Shown in pieces: positions 47,362 through 59,717 of a stretch of 64,000 nucleotides of DNA; the stretch's first letter is position 1; each line of letters begins with the position of its first letter. The notes beneath the pieces were generated by a model. It searched no databases, was not told the DNA's origin, and saw only the letters and a list, made by a program, of their open reading frames with translations. The position numbers and the translations under genes were made by a program. The stretch lies in assembly GCA_024509875.1 (NCBI GenBank), contig JAMPIV010014835.1:772001-836000 (forward strand), given 5' to 3'. This DNA is from Oreohelix idahoensis. Taxonomy: Eukaryota; Mollusca; Gastropoda; Stylommatophora; Oreohelicidae.

Positions 47362-48936
47362 TTACTGTATTACAGGCTCCATCAAACTCTTGTTGTGCAG
47401 AGTTTGCCTGTTGGAAAGGTCTTTTTTTTTGTTAAATCTAGGTCTGCCTCGATTATCATTTCCCCTGTAATTATTTCGACTATCATTTCCCCTGTAATTG
47501 TTATCATATTGCCTATTGTAATCATCATTCCGGTTTGAATCCCGGTTTCTAAATTCACCATCGTCATAATCTTGACGTCGAGAATGATTACCTCGAAAGT
47601 TCGAATAGTTATTATTTGGATAGCCTTTGCGAAAGTGTCTCAAATTATTACCACTAAAATTACGAGAACTACCATCTTGTCTCCAATTCATAGACGAAGA
47701 ACCATCATGTGTTGGATTACTCCGCTTCTGAGTGTAATTCTGATTACTTCCCCTATTCCAGTTTTGTTGAGCACCCTGAAATTTTTTTTTGAAATTAGGG
47801 CCATATGGTGTTGCCGAAGCAGCTGGCAACCCTTCTTTCACTTTAGAATTGCTAACTGTAGCATGGGGATGCGCGGTGGCATACTGACAACAGTATTCAT
47901 CCATATCTTTTAAGTTTTTAGGCTTACGCTCATGAAGGAATGCAAGAAAAGAATCATTAACAGATGACAAAACCTTATCTCGCAATAATAAGTCCATTAG
48001 ACCTTCATATGTTTTCTCAGTCTGAGACAACTCAACCCATCGTGTAAATGTACGACGTATTTTTATAACAAAATCAGAGAAATCTACTCCATTTTCTGGC
48101 AACATTGTCCTAAAACGAAGACGATAGTCTTCTTCTTTTAGTTGGTATTTTTTTTTAGCAATGCTGCTCTGACAACATCATAATTAGTCCTGTCATGTTC
48201 GTCTATTGTCATAAGAGTAGTCACTGTGTCACCTGTAAAAAATTCCATCAGTTGTTCAACATATTTTTCCTTTTTTATGTTATGCGTATCGCATAAAAAT
48301 TGGAATCTATCTAGATAATCTGCTACATCATCCTTTAAAGGATTGAAATGAGGCAATTTAATCCTATTAACAAACTCCTTTGTCGTACTCGAAGTCGTTT
48401 GCTGAGCACCCGTACTCGCCAATTTCAATTTCTCTAACTCCAAAGTTGCGAGTCTTTCATTAAGTTCCATCTTCTGTTTTCTTTCCTCATGTTCCATTTT
48501 TCTAATTTCAGCCTCAGCAGCAGCTTGAAGTTTTCTCTCCTCTGCAGCAGCTTGAAGTTTTCTCTCCTCTGCAGCAGCTTGAGCTTGAATTTTTTTTTTC
48601 CATTTCCATCTGGATTTTTCTTTCATCAGCAGCAGCTTGAAGTTTTTTCTCCTCAGCAGCAGCCTCTCTTTGATACTTTTTTTCTTCAAGTTCTAATCTT
48701 CTATTCTCAGCTTCTAGCTTCTTTAGTTCAGCTTCTGCTTTGAATTTAATTTCCTCTTTTTGTTTCTTTTCTTCTGACTTTAATGCAATGGCGAATTGAG
48801 CAGATGAATATTCTTCCAATTCTTTACCAGACTTACCAAGGGTCAACCCTTGCTGGATGAAGAAATCCAATGTAGACATTCTGTCTAAAGAGATCAGTAA
48901 CCTGAAAAATTCAACAATTACCTTATCCCACTTCAA
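47362..48936 (-). pseudogene. gag: Gag of A, frameshifted
   Basis: Three overlapping frames (48514-48936, 48138-48689, 47362-48105) match the single Gag ORF of B at 52055-53344. Order: N-terminus MSTLDFFIQQGLTLGKSGKE, long E/K/A coiled coil, a Gag core (FVNRIKLPHFNPLKDDVADY, VEQLMEFFTGDTVTTLM, MLPENGVDFSDF, CQYATAHPHATV), then a basic R/G/N/D-rich C-terminus with RGNDSRNNYRGNDNRG in place of a CCHC knuckle. Breaks fall at homopolymers: a T-run near 48590 and nine T at about 48149 against seven in B. Another A-run near 47425 shifts Gag away from Pol. Confidence 0.9.
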
Positions 48937-50531
48937 TGGGAGACAAGTCTGAAATGCTAGACTTGTATACTCACTTCACTTTATTTCACTCTCTTAATCT
49001 TAGACAAAGACCTTGTATGGTCCTCTTGTTTATAATGTAACAAAAAATCACTTGAGTACCTGTGGAAAATAATTCCTTTATATCCCACTCACTATGGGCA
49101 CAAGTCTTTTTTATAAAGAACTTGAATATGTATTTCACCTTGTCTCAATCTTTGTGGATAACAAGTCTTTTATCAAAGAACTTGTATAAATATCTTATAT
49201 AATAATATTTTATTAACAATCTCTATATGAAGAGTGTACCTTATCAATAATAATAATACATGACCAAGTGTATGTATGTAGACTGTGTATGACAATAATG
49301 TAGAACAATCATAAATACAAAGACAAAAATACAGAACAATGACCGAAAACGTTCGCGGAAGTCAAATAAACAATACAGCAAAAAGTAAAGAAAATGTTAC
49401 ACAAATGTGTAATGATGACCGCAAAAAATAAACAAGACAAATGGCAACACTGTTATAAACGAAAAGGTGTAAAGAAATAAACGGAAGGAATGAGAGAAGA
49501 ACAGATACAAACAAAACTAATCGAAAATCAAAGAACGGAAAAATAACGAAAACAACACTAACTCATATCGTCACAGCTTAAAAAAAAAATAGCAACAAAA
49601 GTCGCTAGCAAATCTCAATTAAGAAAATTGCAATCCCTACAGAACGCTTACAGTAACCCTCGATTAAGTGGCATATTTACTGTAAGACCCACCAACCGAA
49701 AACCCGCTAAAGAACACAAGAAAAATACACAACAACAGTAGAAGGAACATAAATAGCAATCAATTCAATGTGTTGCAAAATAAAGCTTAGTCACTCATGA
49801 TATTACAGTAACTAACTTGCTCCTTGCGAACACAGTAACAAAATGTCAAGCGCGCACTGAATGTCAAATCCACTGTAGCATAAAGTGGTATTCACGAACA
49901 AAAGTTACTATGACCTTCTCGTATCTTGAGTCTTGCACCTCGAATGTTTACAATTTCATGTACTGTTTACAAACAGGAACTTGACCTCGAACAATGTAGC
50001 TTGAATGCTCGGGCGTAGAAAAGTCTGTTGTTGACTGAAACGTGTAAACGACCAGCGGTACCGTTTACAAAAAGGGACTCGACTTGCAGTTGTGGTCCAC
50101 GTAGCAAATGCCTAGATGTTAACTTCAGTACTTGTCCTGTTGTGGTTTATGTAGCATTATAACATAAATGCTCGCACTGTTTATCTGGGTCAACAGTTGA
50201 TGACCTATTTCTGTCCTGTGTAGACAAAACTTGAAAGCATAGAGTATGTGTGTTATTCTCAGTTGTCCACTTTGTTCCTCATGACATGTAGCACATGTAG
50301 AAATGTAAATTTCTGGACAACACTGGAGGCATAATAAATGTAGCATAAGTCCACGGAAATGTTAATTTCTCGCTCTGTCCAGCTTAAACCCACAAATGTA
50401 AGGTGTACTTGTCCTTCTCACGAAAATAGCCCCATCATCCAGAAGTGTAAGTAGCCTGGTGGGGTGTCTGTTTAAGGCTGGCGTGCTGTGTACAATGATC
50501 TATATAGCCCCATCAGCTGGCCAACCAGAAA
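48937..50531 (-). other. 5' leader of A
   Basis: About 1.6 kb between the middle LTR and gag, parallel to 53345-54847 in B (shared ACCGAAAACGTTCGCGGAAG, AACACTGTTATAAAC, TAGCAACAAA). No ORF. Presumably untranslated leader and packaging region. Confidence 0.7.
50510..50527 (-). other. Candidate primer binding site of A
   Basis: Minus strand TGGTTGGCCAGCTGATGG starts four bases inside the middle LTR. The TGG start fits a tRNA CCA end, but the tRNA is not identified and the four-base offset is larger than usual. Confidence 0.35.
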
Positions 50532-51686
50532 TGTAACTGTCTTTTTCTTTATAGAAGTGATCACTGGCCTGAGACAGTATACATGTTGTTAGATGTGTAG
50601 TGCTGGCGTATGATGAACTGAGTGTGGGTGCGAATGAAGGCGCGAATGTGTTTAGGCTCGTATATATGTAGACACTGCAACCCCTACACTCACATGCAGT
50701 AGTCAAGGATGCTTGAACACTGCAGGCACGTTTCAAAACATTTATTGACGATAACACACATAGTAGCATCAACAGGAACAGTCATTGTAAACAAGGTCAT
50801 GCTGACCGGAAATCGATAATAATACATCAGGCGTTCAAAGGGCTGGTAAACATTCCAATATTCGTGCATGGTCAATAATAATGTTATTCAATGACAGTTC
50901 AAAATGCCGCCTGATCTCTCTGACTAAACGCGTCAGATACCTTAATCACCTTGACACATAGGTACAACTTGGCATTCCCCGCCAATTGCACATTATCAGG
51001 CTGTAGTATAATAGACGAAAACACAGGCCTCGTTCTGACGTCGGCTGTGTACTGCTGATAAGCAGGTTACCATCAACCCTGCAATAATGCTTATGTGGAC
51101 ATAAATATGCCGCCAATCTGCGGCTCCCACAATATATCTTCGTCACTGGATTTCTGGATGGTATGAAGACTAATAGTCTTGGATGGCTACCTTGAGCACA
51201 ACATATATGTTCTGTAATGGAGGACCGGTGAGTTGCAGTTCACAGACTAGGTAATCTTCTAACATGTTCTGCCACCGAAAGCGTAATAATGGAAAAAGTC
51301 GGTATTACCTGTAACCGAGTCCACAGAACCTAACAAGGAACTCTGCTGTCATTCCAACGCACAGAGATTCACTGGGGAAAACTGCCATCGCAGTCACTTC
51401 GAAGATTCTCCCCGAAAAACACAATGGACCCTTGGTCCCTTCAGAAATTCCAGGACACTTCACGGCTTGCCGGAAGTCTAACTCAACTCCCGCTTAAAAA
51501 ACCCTGCCTATGGGCATCCGCCAGAACTGTCTACCTTTGACCCTAAAGGTCAAACACAATGAATGAATAAACAAGGGAAGACAACCCCTAATCAACCTGA
51601 CATCGCAGGTAAAGACACAATTATTCTTATGATAAAAACATAAGCAAATAACTTGACAGATGACTCCGTCAAAAATGACAGCAACA
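50532..51686 (-). repeat. Middle LTR, shared by A and B
   Basis: 1,155 bp, TGTAACTGTC...GACAGCAACA on the plus strand, clearly more diverged than the outer two (for example TTTATAGAAGTGATCACTGGCC near the start). It acts as 5' LTR of A and 3' LTR of B. Neither edge has a target duplication: the left meets A's leader, the right meets B's protease stub. Confidence 0.92.
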
Positions 51687-52054
51687 GAGACCCTCTCCTA
51701 TCATGCGCAACTGTAGCAGGTAGAGCAGGAAGAGGGTGACCACAACTTAGGGTAGATACAGTCGATGAGTCGAACAATGTTAAGCATTGGGGGCATTCAG
51801 TTGCTCTCCCAAAATCGAAAGCACAACCAGTGATAGCCTTAGAGTTACCACTATCATTTACTTGATTACAGGCTCCATCAAACTCTTGTTGTGCCGAGTT
51901 TGCCTGTTGGTAAACTTTTCTTTTATTATATCTAGGTCTACCGCGATTATCTTTTCCCCTGTAATTGTTATCATATTGTCTATTGTAATTATCATTCCGG
52001 TTTGAATCCCGGTTTGTATATTCACCATCGTCATATTCTTGACGTCGCGAATGG
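51687..52054 (-). pseudogene. Protease stub and Gag C-terminus of B
   Basis: Matches the start of A's pol (LFDSSTVSTLSCGHPLPALP, VAHDRRGSLL) and is cut by the middle LTR about 30 codons in, so all catalytic domains and the purine tract are deleted. Upstream, the frame reads from the Gag tail (RGRPRYNKRKVYQQANSAQQ) into protease without a break, supporting an ancestral Gag-Pol fusion. Confidence 0.85.
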
Positions 52055-53344
52055 TTATCCCGAGCAGAAAAGCTTGGGTAGGTAGTTGTCTAATTTATTA
52101 CCACCAAAATTACGAGAACTACCATCTCGTCTCCAGTTCTTAGAAGAAGAACCTTCATATGTTGGATTACTCTGCTTATGAGTGTAATTTTGATTACTTC
52201 TCCTATTCCAGTTTTGTTGAGCACCCTGACATTTCTTATTGAAATTAGAGCCATATGGTGCTGCCAAAGCAACTGGCAACCCTTCTTTCACTTTAGAATT
52301 GCTAACTGTAGCATGGGGGTGCGCGGTGGCGTACTGGCAACAGTATTCCTCCATGTCTTTTAAGTTTTTGGGTTTACGCTCATGAAGAAATGCAAGGAAA
52401 GAATCATTAACAGATGTCAAATCCTTATCTCGAAGTAATAAGTCCATTAGGCCTTCATATGTTTTCTCAGTTTGAGACAACTCAACCCATCGTGTAAATG
52501 TACGACGTATTTTTGAAAAAAATTCAGAGAAATCTACTCCATTTTCTGGCAACATTGTCCTAAAACGAAGACGATAATCTTCTTCTTTTAGTTGATATTT
52601 TTTTAGCAATGCTGCTCTGACAACATCATAATTAGTCCTGTCATGTTCGTCTATTGTCATAAGAGTAGTCACTGTGTCACCTGTAAAAAATTCCATTTGT
52701 TGTTCAACATATTTTTCCTTTTTTACCTTATGCGCATCACATAAAAATTTGAATCTATCTAGATAATCCGCTACGTCATCCTTTAAGGGATTGAAATGAG
52801 GTAATTTAATCCTACTAACAAACTCCTTTGTCGTACTCGAAGTTGTTTGCTGAGCACCCGTACTCGCCACTTTCAATTTCTCTAACTCCAAAGTTGCGAG
52901 TCTTTCATCAAGTTCCATTTTTGCTTTTCTCTCTTCGGCCTCAGCTTGAAGTTTTCTCTCCTCAGCGGCAGCTTGAGCTTGGAGTTTTTTCTCCTCCATT
53001 TCCATCTGGAATTTTCTTTCATCAGCAGCAGATTGAAGTTTTCTCTCCTCAGCAGCAGCTTGAGCTTTTCTCTCCTCAGCAGCAGCTTTTCTCTCCTCAG
53101 CAGTAGCTTGAGCTTTTCTCTCCTCAGCCTCTCTTTGATACCTTTTTTCTTCAAGTTCTAATCTTCTATTCTCAGCTTCTAGCTTCTTTAGTTCAGCTTC
53201 TGCTTTCAATTTAATTTCTTCTTTTTGTTTCTTTTCTTCCGACTTTAATGCAATGGCGAATTGAGCAGATGAATATTCTTCCAATTCTTTACCAGACTTG
53301 CCAAGGGTTAACCCTTGCTGGATGAAGAAATCCAATGAAGACAT
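52055..53344 (-). CDS. gag: Gag of B
   Basis: 429 residues from an ATG (MSSLDFFIQQGLTLGKSGKE). Residues about 30-165 are a coiled coil of EERKAQAAAEERK-type repeats. Residues about 170-370 are the Gag core (SRIKLPHFNPLKDDVADYLD, FFTGDTVTTLMTIDE, FRTMLPENGVDFSEFFSKIR, CQYATAHPHATV). The rest is an N/R/S-rich basic region truncated by a frame change (ending NYLPKLFCSG), after which the R/G/N tail continues in another frame. No CCHC knuckle. Would assemble capsids and bind RNA. Confidence 0.9.
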   Translation of the reverse strand: MSSLDFFIQQGLTLGKSGKELEEYSSAQFAIALKSEEKKQKEEIKLKAEAELKKLEAENRRLELEEKRYQREAEERKAQATAEERKAAAEERKAQAAAEERKLQSAADERKFQMEMEEKKLQAQAAAEERKLQAEAEERKAKMELDERLATLELEKLKVASTGAQQTTSSTTKEFVSRIKLPHFNPLKDDVADYLDRFKFLCDAHKVKKEKYVEQQMEFFTGDTVTTLMTIDEHDRTNYDVVRAALLKKYQLKEEDYRLRFRTMLPENGVDFSEFFSKIRRTFTRWVELSQTEKTYEGLMDLLLRDKDLTSVNDSFLAFLHERKPKNLKDMEEYCCQYATAHPHATVSNSKVKEGLPVALAAPYGSNFNKKCQGAQQNWNRRSNQNYTHKQSNPTYEGSSSKNWRRDGSSRNFGGNKLDNYLPKLFCSG

Positions 53345-54847
53345 TCTGTCTAATGAGATCAGAAACCTGAAAAATTAAACAAATTACCTTATCCCACTTC
53401 AATGGGAGACAAGTCTGTACTATAGACTTGTATACTTACTTCACTTTATTTCACTCTCTTAGTCTTAGTCAAAGACCTTGTATGGTTATCTTGTTTATAA
53501 TATAACAAATAATCACTTAAGTACCTGTGGAAAATAATACCTTTATATTCCACTCACTGTGGGCACAAGTCTTTTTTTTAAAGAACTTTCATATGTATTC
53601 CACCTTGTCTCAATCTTTGGACAACAAGTCTTTTAACAAAGAACTTGTATAAATATCTTATATAATAATATTTTATTCACAATCTCTATATGAAGAGTGT
53701 ACCTTATTAATAATAATAATCATACATGACCAAGTATATGTATGTAGACTGTGTATGACAATAATATAGTACAATCATAAATACAAAGACAAAGATACAG
53801 AACAATAACCGAAAACGTTCGCGGAAGTCAAATAAACAATACAGCAAAAAGTAAAGAAAATGTTACACAAATTTGTAATGATGACCGCGAAAAGTAAACA
53901 AGACAAATGGCAACACTGTTATAAACAAAAAGGTGTAAAGAAATAAACGGAAGGAAGGAAAGACCTACAGATACAAACAAATGAAATCAAAACTGAAAAA
54001 CAGAAAAAATATTACAAACAAAACTACGAAGAAAAAACACACCTCGTCACAATTAAACAAATATAGCAACAAATTGTCGCTAGCAAATTTTCAATCAAGA
54101 AAATTGCGCCTACAGAACGCTATTATAAGACCACTATATCTTATAGACCGTGGTATCTCTTATAATAGACACCGCCCAACCTTAAACCCGCAAAAGAATA
54201 CAAGAAAAATACACAACAATAGTACAAGTAACATATATAATATCAATTGAATGTGTTGCAGAACAAGTTCAGTCACAAATGACACTAAAGTAATTCTCTT
54301 GCTCCTTGCAAACATAATAACAAAATGTCAAGCGCGCACTGATTGATAGATCCACTGTAGCATGAAGTGGTATTCAGAACATAAAGTTACTATGACCTTC
54401 TCGTATCTTGAGTCTTGCACATCGAATGTTGACAATTTCACGTACTGTTTATAAAAAACTTGATCTCGAACAATGTAACTTGAATGCTCGGACGTAGAAA
54501 AGTCTGTTGTTGACTGCGACGTGTAAACGACCAGCGGTACCGTTCACAAAAAGGGACTCGACTTGTATGCAGCTGTGGTCCACGTAGCAAACGCCTCGAT
54601 GCTAACTTCAGTACTTGTCCTGTTGTAGTTTATGTAGCATTATAACATAAATACTAACACTGTTTATCTGGGTCAACAGTTGATGACCTATTTCTGTCCT
54701 GTGTAGCCAAAACTTGGAAGTGTAGAGTATGTGTGTTATTCTCTTTTTCTGTCCACCTTGTTTCTCAAAACATGTAGCACAAAGTCCACGGAAATGTTAA
54801 TTTCTCGCTCTGTCCAGCTTAAACCCACAGATCTGGTCCACCAGAAA
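53345..54847 (-). other. 5' leader of B
   Basis: About 1.5 kb homologous to A's leader. The candidate primer site TGGTGGACCAGATCTGTG (minus strand, 54826-54843) again starts four bases inside the LTR. The frame at 53981-54250 is a low-complexity accident. Confidence 0.65.
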
Positions 54848-56012
54848 TGTAACTGTCTTTCTATCTTGTTGAGGTGATCACTTGCACAAGACAGTATACA
54901 TGTTGTTAAGATGTGTAGTACTTGTAATGATGAGCTGAGTGTGGGTGCAAATGAAGGCGCGAATGTGTTTAGGCTCGTATATGTTGTATCAGGCAACCCA
55001 TACACTCACATGCAGTAGTCAAAGATGCTTGGACACTGCTGGCACGTTTCAAAACATTTATTGACGATAACACACATAGCATCAACAGGAACAGTCAGTG
55101 TAAACAAGGTCATGCTGACCGGAAATCGTTAGGTATACATCAGGCATTCAAAAAGGGCTGGTAAACATTTGAATATTCGTGCATGGTCAATAGCAATGTT
55201 TTTCAATAATGACAGTTCGTAGCGCCGCCCTGGTATCTCTGACTAAACGCATCAGTACCTTAATCACTTTGACATACAGGTACAACTTGGCACTCCCCGC
55301 CAATTGCACTTTATCAGGCTGTAATATATTAGCCTTAACACAGGCCTCGTTATGGCGTCATCTGTGTACTCCTTCTAAGCAGGTTAACATCAACCCTGCA
55401 GTAATGCTTATGTAGACATAAATACCGCCAATCTGCGGTTCCCACAATATATCTTCGTCACTGGACTTCTGGATAATATAAAGACTAACAGTCTTGGATG
55501 GCTACCTTGAGCACACGAATATAAGTTCTGAAATGTAGGACCGGTGAGCTGTAGTTCACAGACTAGGTAATCTTCTAACATGTTCTGCCACCGAAAGCGT
55601 AATAATGGAAAAAGTCGGTATTACCTGGAACCGAATCCTAAGAACATAATAAGGAACTCTGTCGTCATCCCGACGCACAGAGATTCACTGGGGAGACCTG
55701 CAAACGCAGTCACTTCGAAGATTTTCCCCGAAAACACAATGGACCTCATGTCCCTCAGAAGCCAGCTTACATCCCGGCCTGACGGAATATCTCAACTTGG
55801 CGCTTAAAAACACTGCGCATGGGCACACGCCCGAACTGTTTACCTTTGACCCTATCTTCATACAGGTCAAAAACAATGAAAGGACCAACAGGGAAGATAA
55901 CCCCTAATCAACCTGACATCGCAAGGTAAAGACACAATTATTCACCTACTCTAGGGTGAAAAAACATAAGCAAATAACTTGACATATGACTCCGTCGAAA
56001 ATGACAGCAACA
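54848..56012 (-). repeat. Right outer LTR (5' LTR of B)
   Basis: 1,165 bp, TGTAACTGTC...GACAGCAACA, nearly identical to the left outer LTR and followed by GTTGT at 56013-56017. Confidence 0.93.
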
Positions 56013-56188
56013 GTTGTATGATCAGTTGAATACACTGAGATTTTTTAGGAAACATAAATACAATTTTTTTTTTAATACGGTGGTAAAGATATCGTATATT
56101 CCTCATCTTTACTAACTTTGAATTCTTAGACTGAAATTGATAGGATAGAAATCTTGTTCGGCTGGTCAATCTTCTTCGTGAATTTCAG

Positions 56189-56287
56189 GTTCTTCTACAT
56201 ACTCCTGGAAGCTTTCCTGACATGGTTACACGGGGATTCTTAGTTCCAGCTGGGTTTGCTACTTTTGGCAGAATAGAAATGCGAAAG
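56189..56287 (+). CDS. DEG/ENaC sodium channel, next internal exon
   Basis: A 99-bp, 33-residue phase-0 exon between AATTTCAG and GTAAGT. It encodes VLLHTPGSFPDMVTRG then FLVPAGFATFGRIEMRK. In DEG/ENaC channels this follows the LSGFK-type motif: a KV-I/L-H segment, then a G-V-PG-T/F stretch in the palm region leading to the second membrane helix. It joins the 11857-12126 exon in frame. The next exon was not found before the window's end. Confidence 0.85.
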
Positions 56288-56451
56288 GTAAGTACCCATC
56301 AAAGACGATATAGTAAGAAGATATTGTTTATAGGAATCTAGCATAAGGTAATGATCTATTTTGTATGTCTAGTAAAACACTTTGTATTTACTCGTGGTAG
56401 CTTTCTTCAGTGATAACTTTCAATGGAGATGATGCTGCCTTGGAAAGATAA

Positions 56452-57455
56452 ATTAATATTAGACGAACATAAATGTATGTTTTCATGCACTCGTAAGAAA
56501 TAAAGAAGTAGAACACTTGGACAACAGAAAAACAACAGACGTGAGTGGCTTACCCAGGGTTCGAACCCCGTACCTTCCGTACGACAACTCCGCCTAGCTA
56601 TACAAGCGAATCACACTGACCCCACGGCCAGCTAGGCATCCCCAAAAAAGGATGCTTTACTAACTAGTCATCAGTGTGAAACACAAGACAACACCGGAAG
56701 TATACAGTGGGCAACTCAGCCCATTAATGACGCAATCACTTCTGTTGTTCCTCTATACAGCAGTATATGTAAGTCCAAACAAGACAAAGACCTTGATACT
56801 GTGTCCAGTAAATGATAGAAGACTTAAGGACAGTAGTATAGAACAGAGGGTAGGTTTCTGGTATTGTATAAACATTAATAACACATAAGGAAGGGAAACT
56901 CGAGGCCTTTAAACAGTAAATTAATATTAGACAAACATAAAGGTATGTTTTCAGGCACTCGTAAGAAATAAAGAAGTAGAACACTTGGACAACAGAAAAA
57001 CAACAGACGTGAGTGGCTTACCCAGGGTTCGAACCCCGTACCTTCCGTACGACAACTCCGCCTAGCTATACAAGCGAATCACACTGACCCCACGGCCAGC
57101 TAGGCATCCCCAAAAAAGGATGCTTTACTGACTAGTCATCAGTGTGAAACGCAAGACAACACCGAAAGTATACAGTGGGCAACTCAGCCCATTAATGACG
57201 CAATCACTTCTGTTGTTCCTCTATACAGCAGTATATGTCAGTCCAAACAAGACAAAGACCTTGATACTGTGTCCAGTAAATGATAGAAGACTTAAGGACA
57301 GTAGTATAGAACAGAGGGTAGGTTTCTGGTATTGTATAAACATGTTGTCCAAGTGTTCTACTTCTTTATTTCTTACGAGTGCCTGAAAACATACCTTTAT
57401 GTTTGTCTAATATTAATTTACTGTTTACAGGCCTCGGGTTTCCCTTCCTTATTTA
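56452..57455. mobile_element. SINE-bearing insertion with direct and inverted repeats
   Basis: Flanked by CTTGGAAAGATAA at 56439-56451 and 57456-57468. Contains two near-identical units of about 470 bp (from 56452 and from about 56922), each with GGGTTCGAACCCC, a tRNA B-box, plus CCTAGCTATACAAGCG and GGCCAGCTAGGC. Read on the minus strand they resemble a tRNA-derived SINE. The right end (57343-57451) is an inverted copy of the unit starts, including TTACGAGTGCCTGAAAACAT. Confidence 0.75.
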
Positions 57456-57468
57456 CTTGGAAAGATAA

Positions 57469-58245
57469 CCTTTAGCTGCCATTTTTGCCCAAAGCAGGAT
57501 CTCTACTTGGAGCTATCGGTCACTTCATCCATCAAGGATGCTGGATTTATGTCCATCGCCTTCATGTCTTTCTTTCACACGTCTTTGAGCCTCATTTGTG
57601 ATTACTATGATGTATTTTTGCCATTTTTCAATTATGCAAAGACCATATCTTTCGGGATGCGACTATCTTCCGTGGGATTCAACTTAATCTGTGCAGTATA
57701 AACAGGGAATAATTGCTTTAAAGGCCAGTGTTTGACAGAATCTTGGCATTTCTGGCTCTGTTGTTCCACTAAAAACCACGAATGTTGCGTAAATAACATA
57801 GCTGGATAATATTGATCCTTTATTTTTATTTTTATGTATGTATACACTAACAATCTTAGACTGGCAAAAACGTGCTCCTTCATTCATTAGGAAGAAAAAA
57901 TTATTTCTTAAATAAGATAGTCATTCTTTTTTGCTTTCTTTTCTGGTCCTGAAGAAGCATAATGCCACCATTGCAGCTTACCCTATTTGAGGAAGTCTGC
58001 AACGTGGTACATCCTAATCTTTGACGGAGATTCTTGTAGTGTCAGGTTGGACCTGTTGCAGGTGTCCTCTACTTCATTGCCTCTTTTGTTGTATGTTTTA
58101 CAACCCTATGGTTGTATATGAGCATTGCAGTCTCCAGGTCAATCTTGATCTGCCGATAGATCACAAGGGATGTCTTTCTGCTTATGGCACGGGGCAGGAA
58201 GACTTAGCATACGTCTGCTGAAGGCCAATGTTCCTGACGGAGCTG
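57469..58245. other. No recognisable gene
   Basis: Probably further intron of the channel gene. Open frames here show no family resemblance. Confidence 0.45.
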
Positions 58246-58246
58246 A

Positions 58247-58317
<71 letters not shown>

Positions 58318-58351
58318 AATGATGACGATGACGATCATGACGATGATGATG
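58246..58351. repeat. GAT trinucleotide microsatellite
   Basis: About 24 pure GAT units then an interrupted GAT/GAC stretch. It makes a poly-histidine frame on the minus strand with no gene support. Confidence 0.95.
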
Positions 58352-58765
58352 TATCAGTACACCTAACATAATACACCCTATCAAATACTTTCAGACATTC
58401 CACCTCGCCTATCCCTTCAAGACATACGGAGACAGAAACTGTGTACCACTGAAAAAAGGTGCTGAAAGAGACTCGTGTATGGCATCATGCGCCCTAAATA
58501 TGTCAGAAAGCGTGTGTCACTGCCATGTACGCGATGAAAGCAAGTAATGTCTGTTTAACTGAGCTATCCTGTAATGCTTGGAAACTTGTAATGTCGATAA
58601 GTATTGTCGTTATCTTCTTTGTTTCTTCTTGTTTTTATGAGCTTTGTTTTTGTATGTCTTCTACGTAAATATCGTGGATAAAAATTTTTTTTATACACAA
58701 GTGAATATCACTGAAATGTTATAATTTGTTATTAGAATTTATGTTCTTGTTATTTATAAAATTAA
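58352..58765. other. No recognisable gene
   Basis: AT-rich DNA between two microsatellites. Confidence 0.4.
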
Positions 58766-58985
<220 letters not shown>

Positions 58986-59696
58986 AGTGTAGTATTGAGT
59001 GCTGATGGCATGTGATGATCGTTTGTATAGTGGGTTCCTATAACTGCCCTAAACAGTAGGCAGTTGGATGATGATATTAAGCTACTTCTGATGACCACTT
59101 TGACGATTACAAACATCTTATGACAGACATATGGTATACATATCAGGTAAACATACTTCACGCCGACAGCTGTGAACGTTATACGAAGTTCATTTACATA
59201 AGAAATTCAGCAACAGTTGAAATGAGATAATCTGCCCACCCTTCTACTTGAGGCTGGTAACTTTTGTACAGCAAGAGTTCCTACGGGTTCTCAACATTTA
59301 TCCCCATTTCTTATGTTTGCCATCCGCTATGGGTTCTCCTCACTCATCTCTTAATATTTCGATTCTCATTTTATCTCAATTCCCCATTATTTTGCTCCTC
59401 GTGGCTTGCCGTCTTCGCTACGGCCTCTCAATATCTCAATTCCCATTTATATATTCGCCATCTCTTATGACTTCTCACATTTTATTCTCGCCATTATCCC
59501 ATGCCCTCTAGTCTACTTCCTCATTTACTTCTACTTTACTCCTCATCTCCTCCAATACTGCAGTACGCTATCGTTCCGGTGTACTCAGTTCTTTTTACGT
59601 GTGTTCGGTACAGAACGATTTTACATAAGTCTCAACAAGACTTAGCTACCGCCGCCATCTTATACCATATACTCTATGCTATGCCTCTCCTTACAT
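58986..59696. other. Unassigned; may include 3' LTR of Gypsy element D
   Basis: Element D's purine tract points left into this stretch, so an LTR probably starts near 59697 (minus strand TGTAAGGAGAGGC). I could not find its other end or a matching copy. Confidence 0.35.
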
Positions 59697-59714
59697 AGCC
59701 TCCTCCTCCTTATT
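59697..59714 (-). other. Candidate polypurine tract of element D
   Basis: Minus strand AATAAGGAGGAGGAGG follows the last ORF of element D and precedes a TGTAAGG that could start an LTR. Confidence 0.5.
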
Positions 59715-59717
59715 ACA

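Larger units (their letters stand above)
42317..56012 (-). mobile_element. Composite Gmr1-type LTR element: LTR-A-LTR-B-LTR
   Basis: Three LTRs of one family (42317-43483, 50532-51686, 54848-56012) frame two internal regions. A (43484-50531) has pol and a broken gag; B (51687-54847) has gag and only a protease stub. GTTGT lies directly outside both outer LTRs (42312-42316 and 56013-56017) but not around the middle one. Outer LTRs are about 98% alike by eye, the middle one nearer 88-90%. The structure therefore looks like a single integration event. Confidence 0.88.

Noticed and set aside
51592..51777. Separate small protein MFDSSTVS...
   Set aside because: It is the protease start of B running into the LTR.
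58139..58384. Poly-histidine frame
   Set aside because: Translation of the GAT microsatellite.
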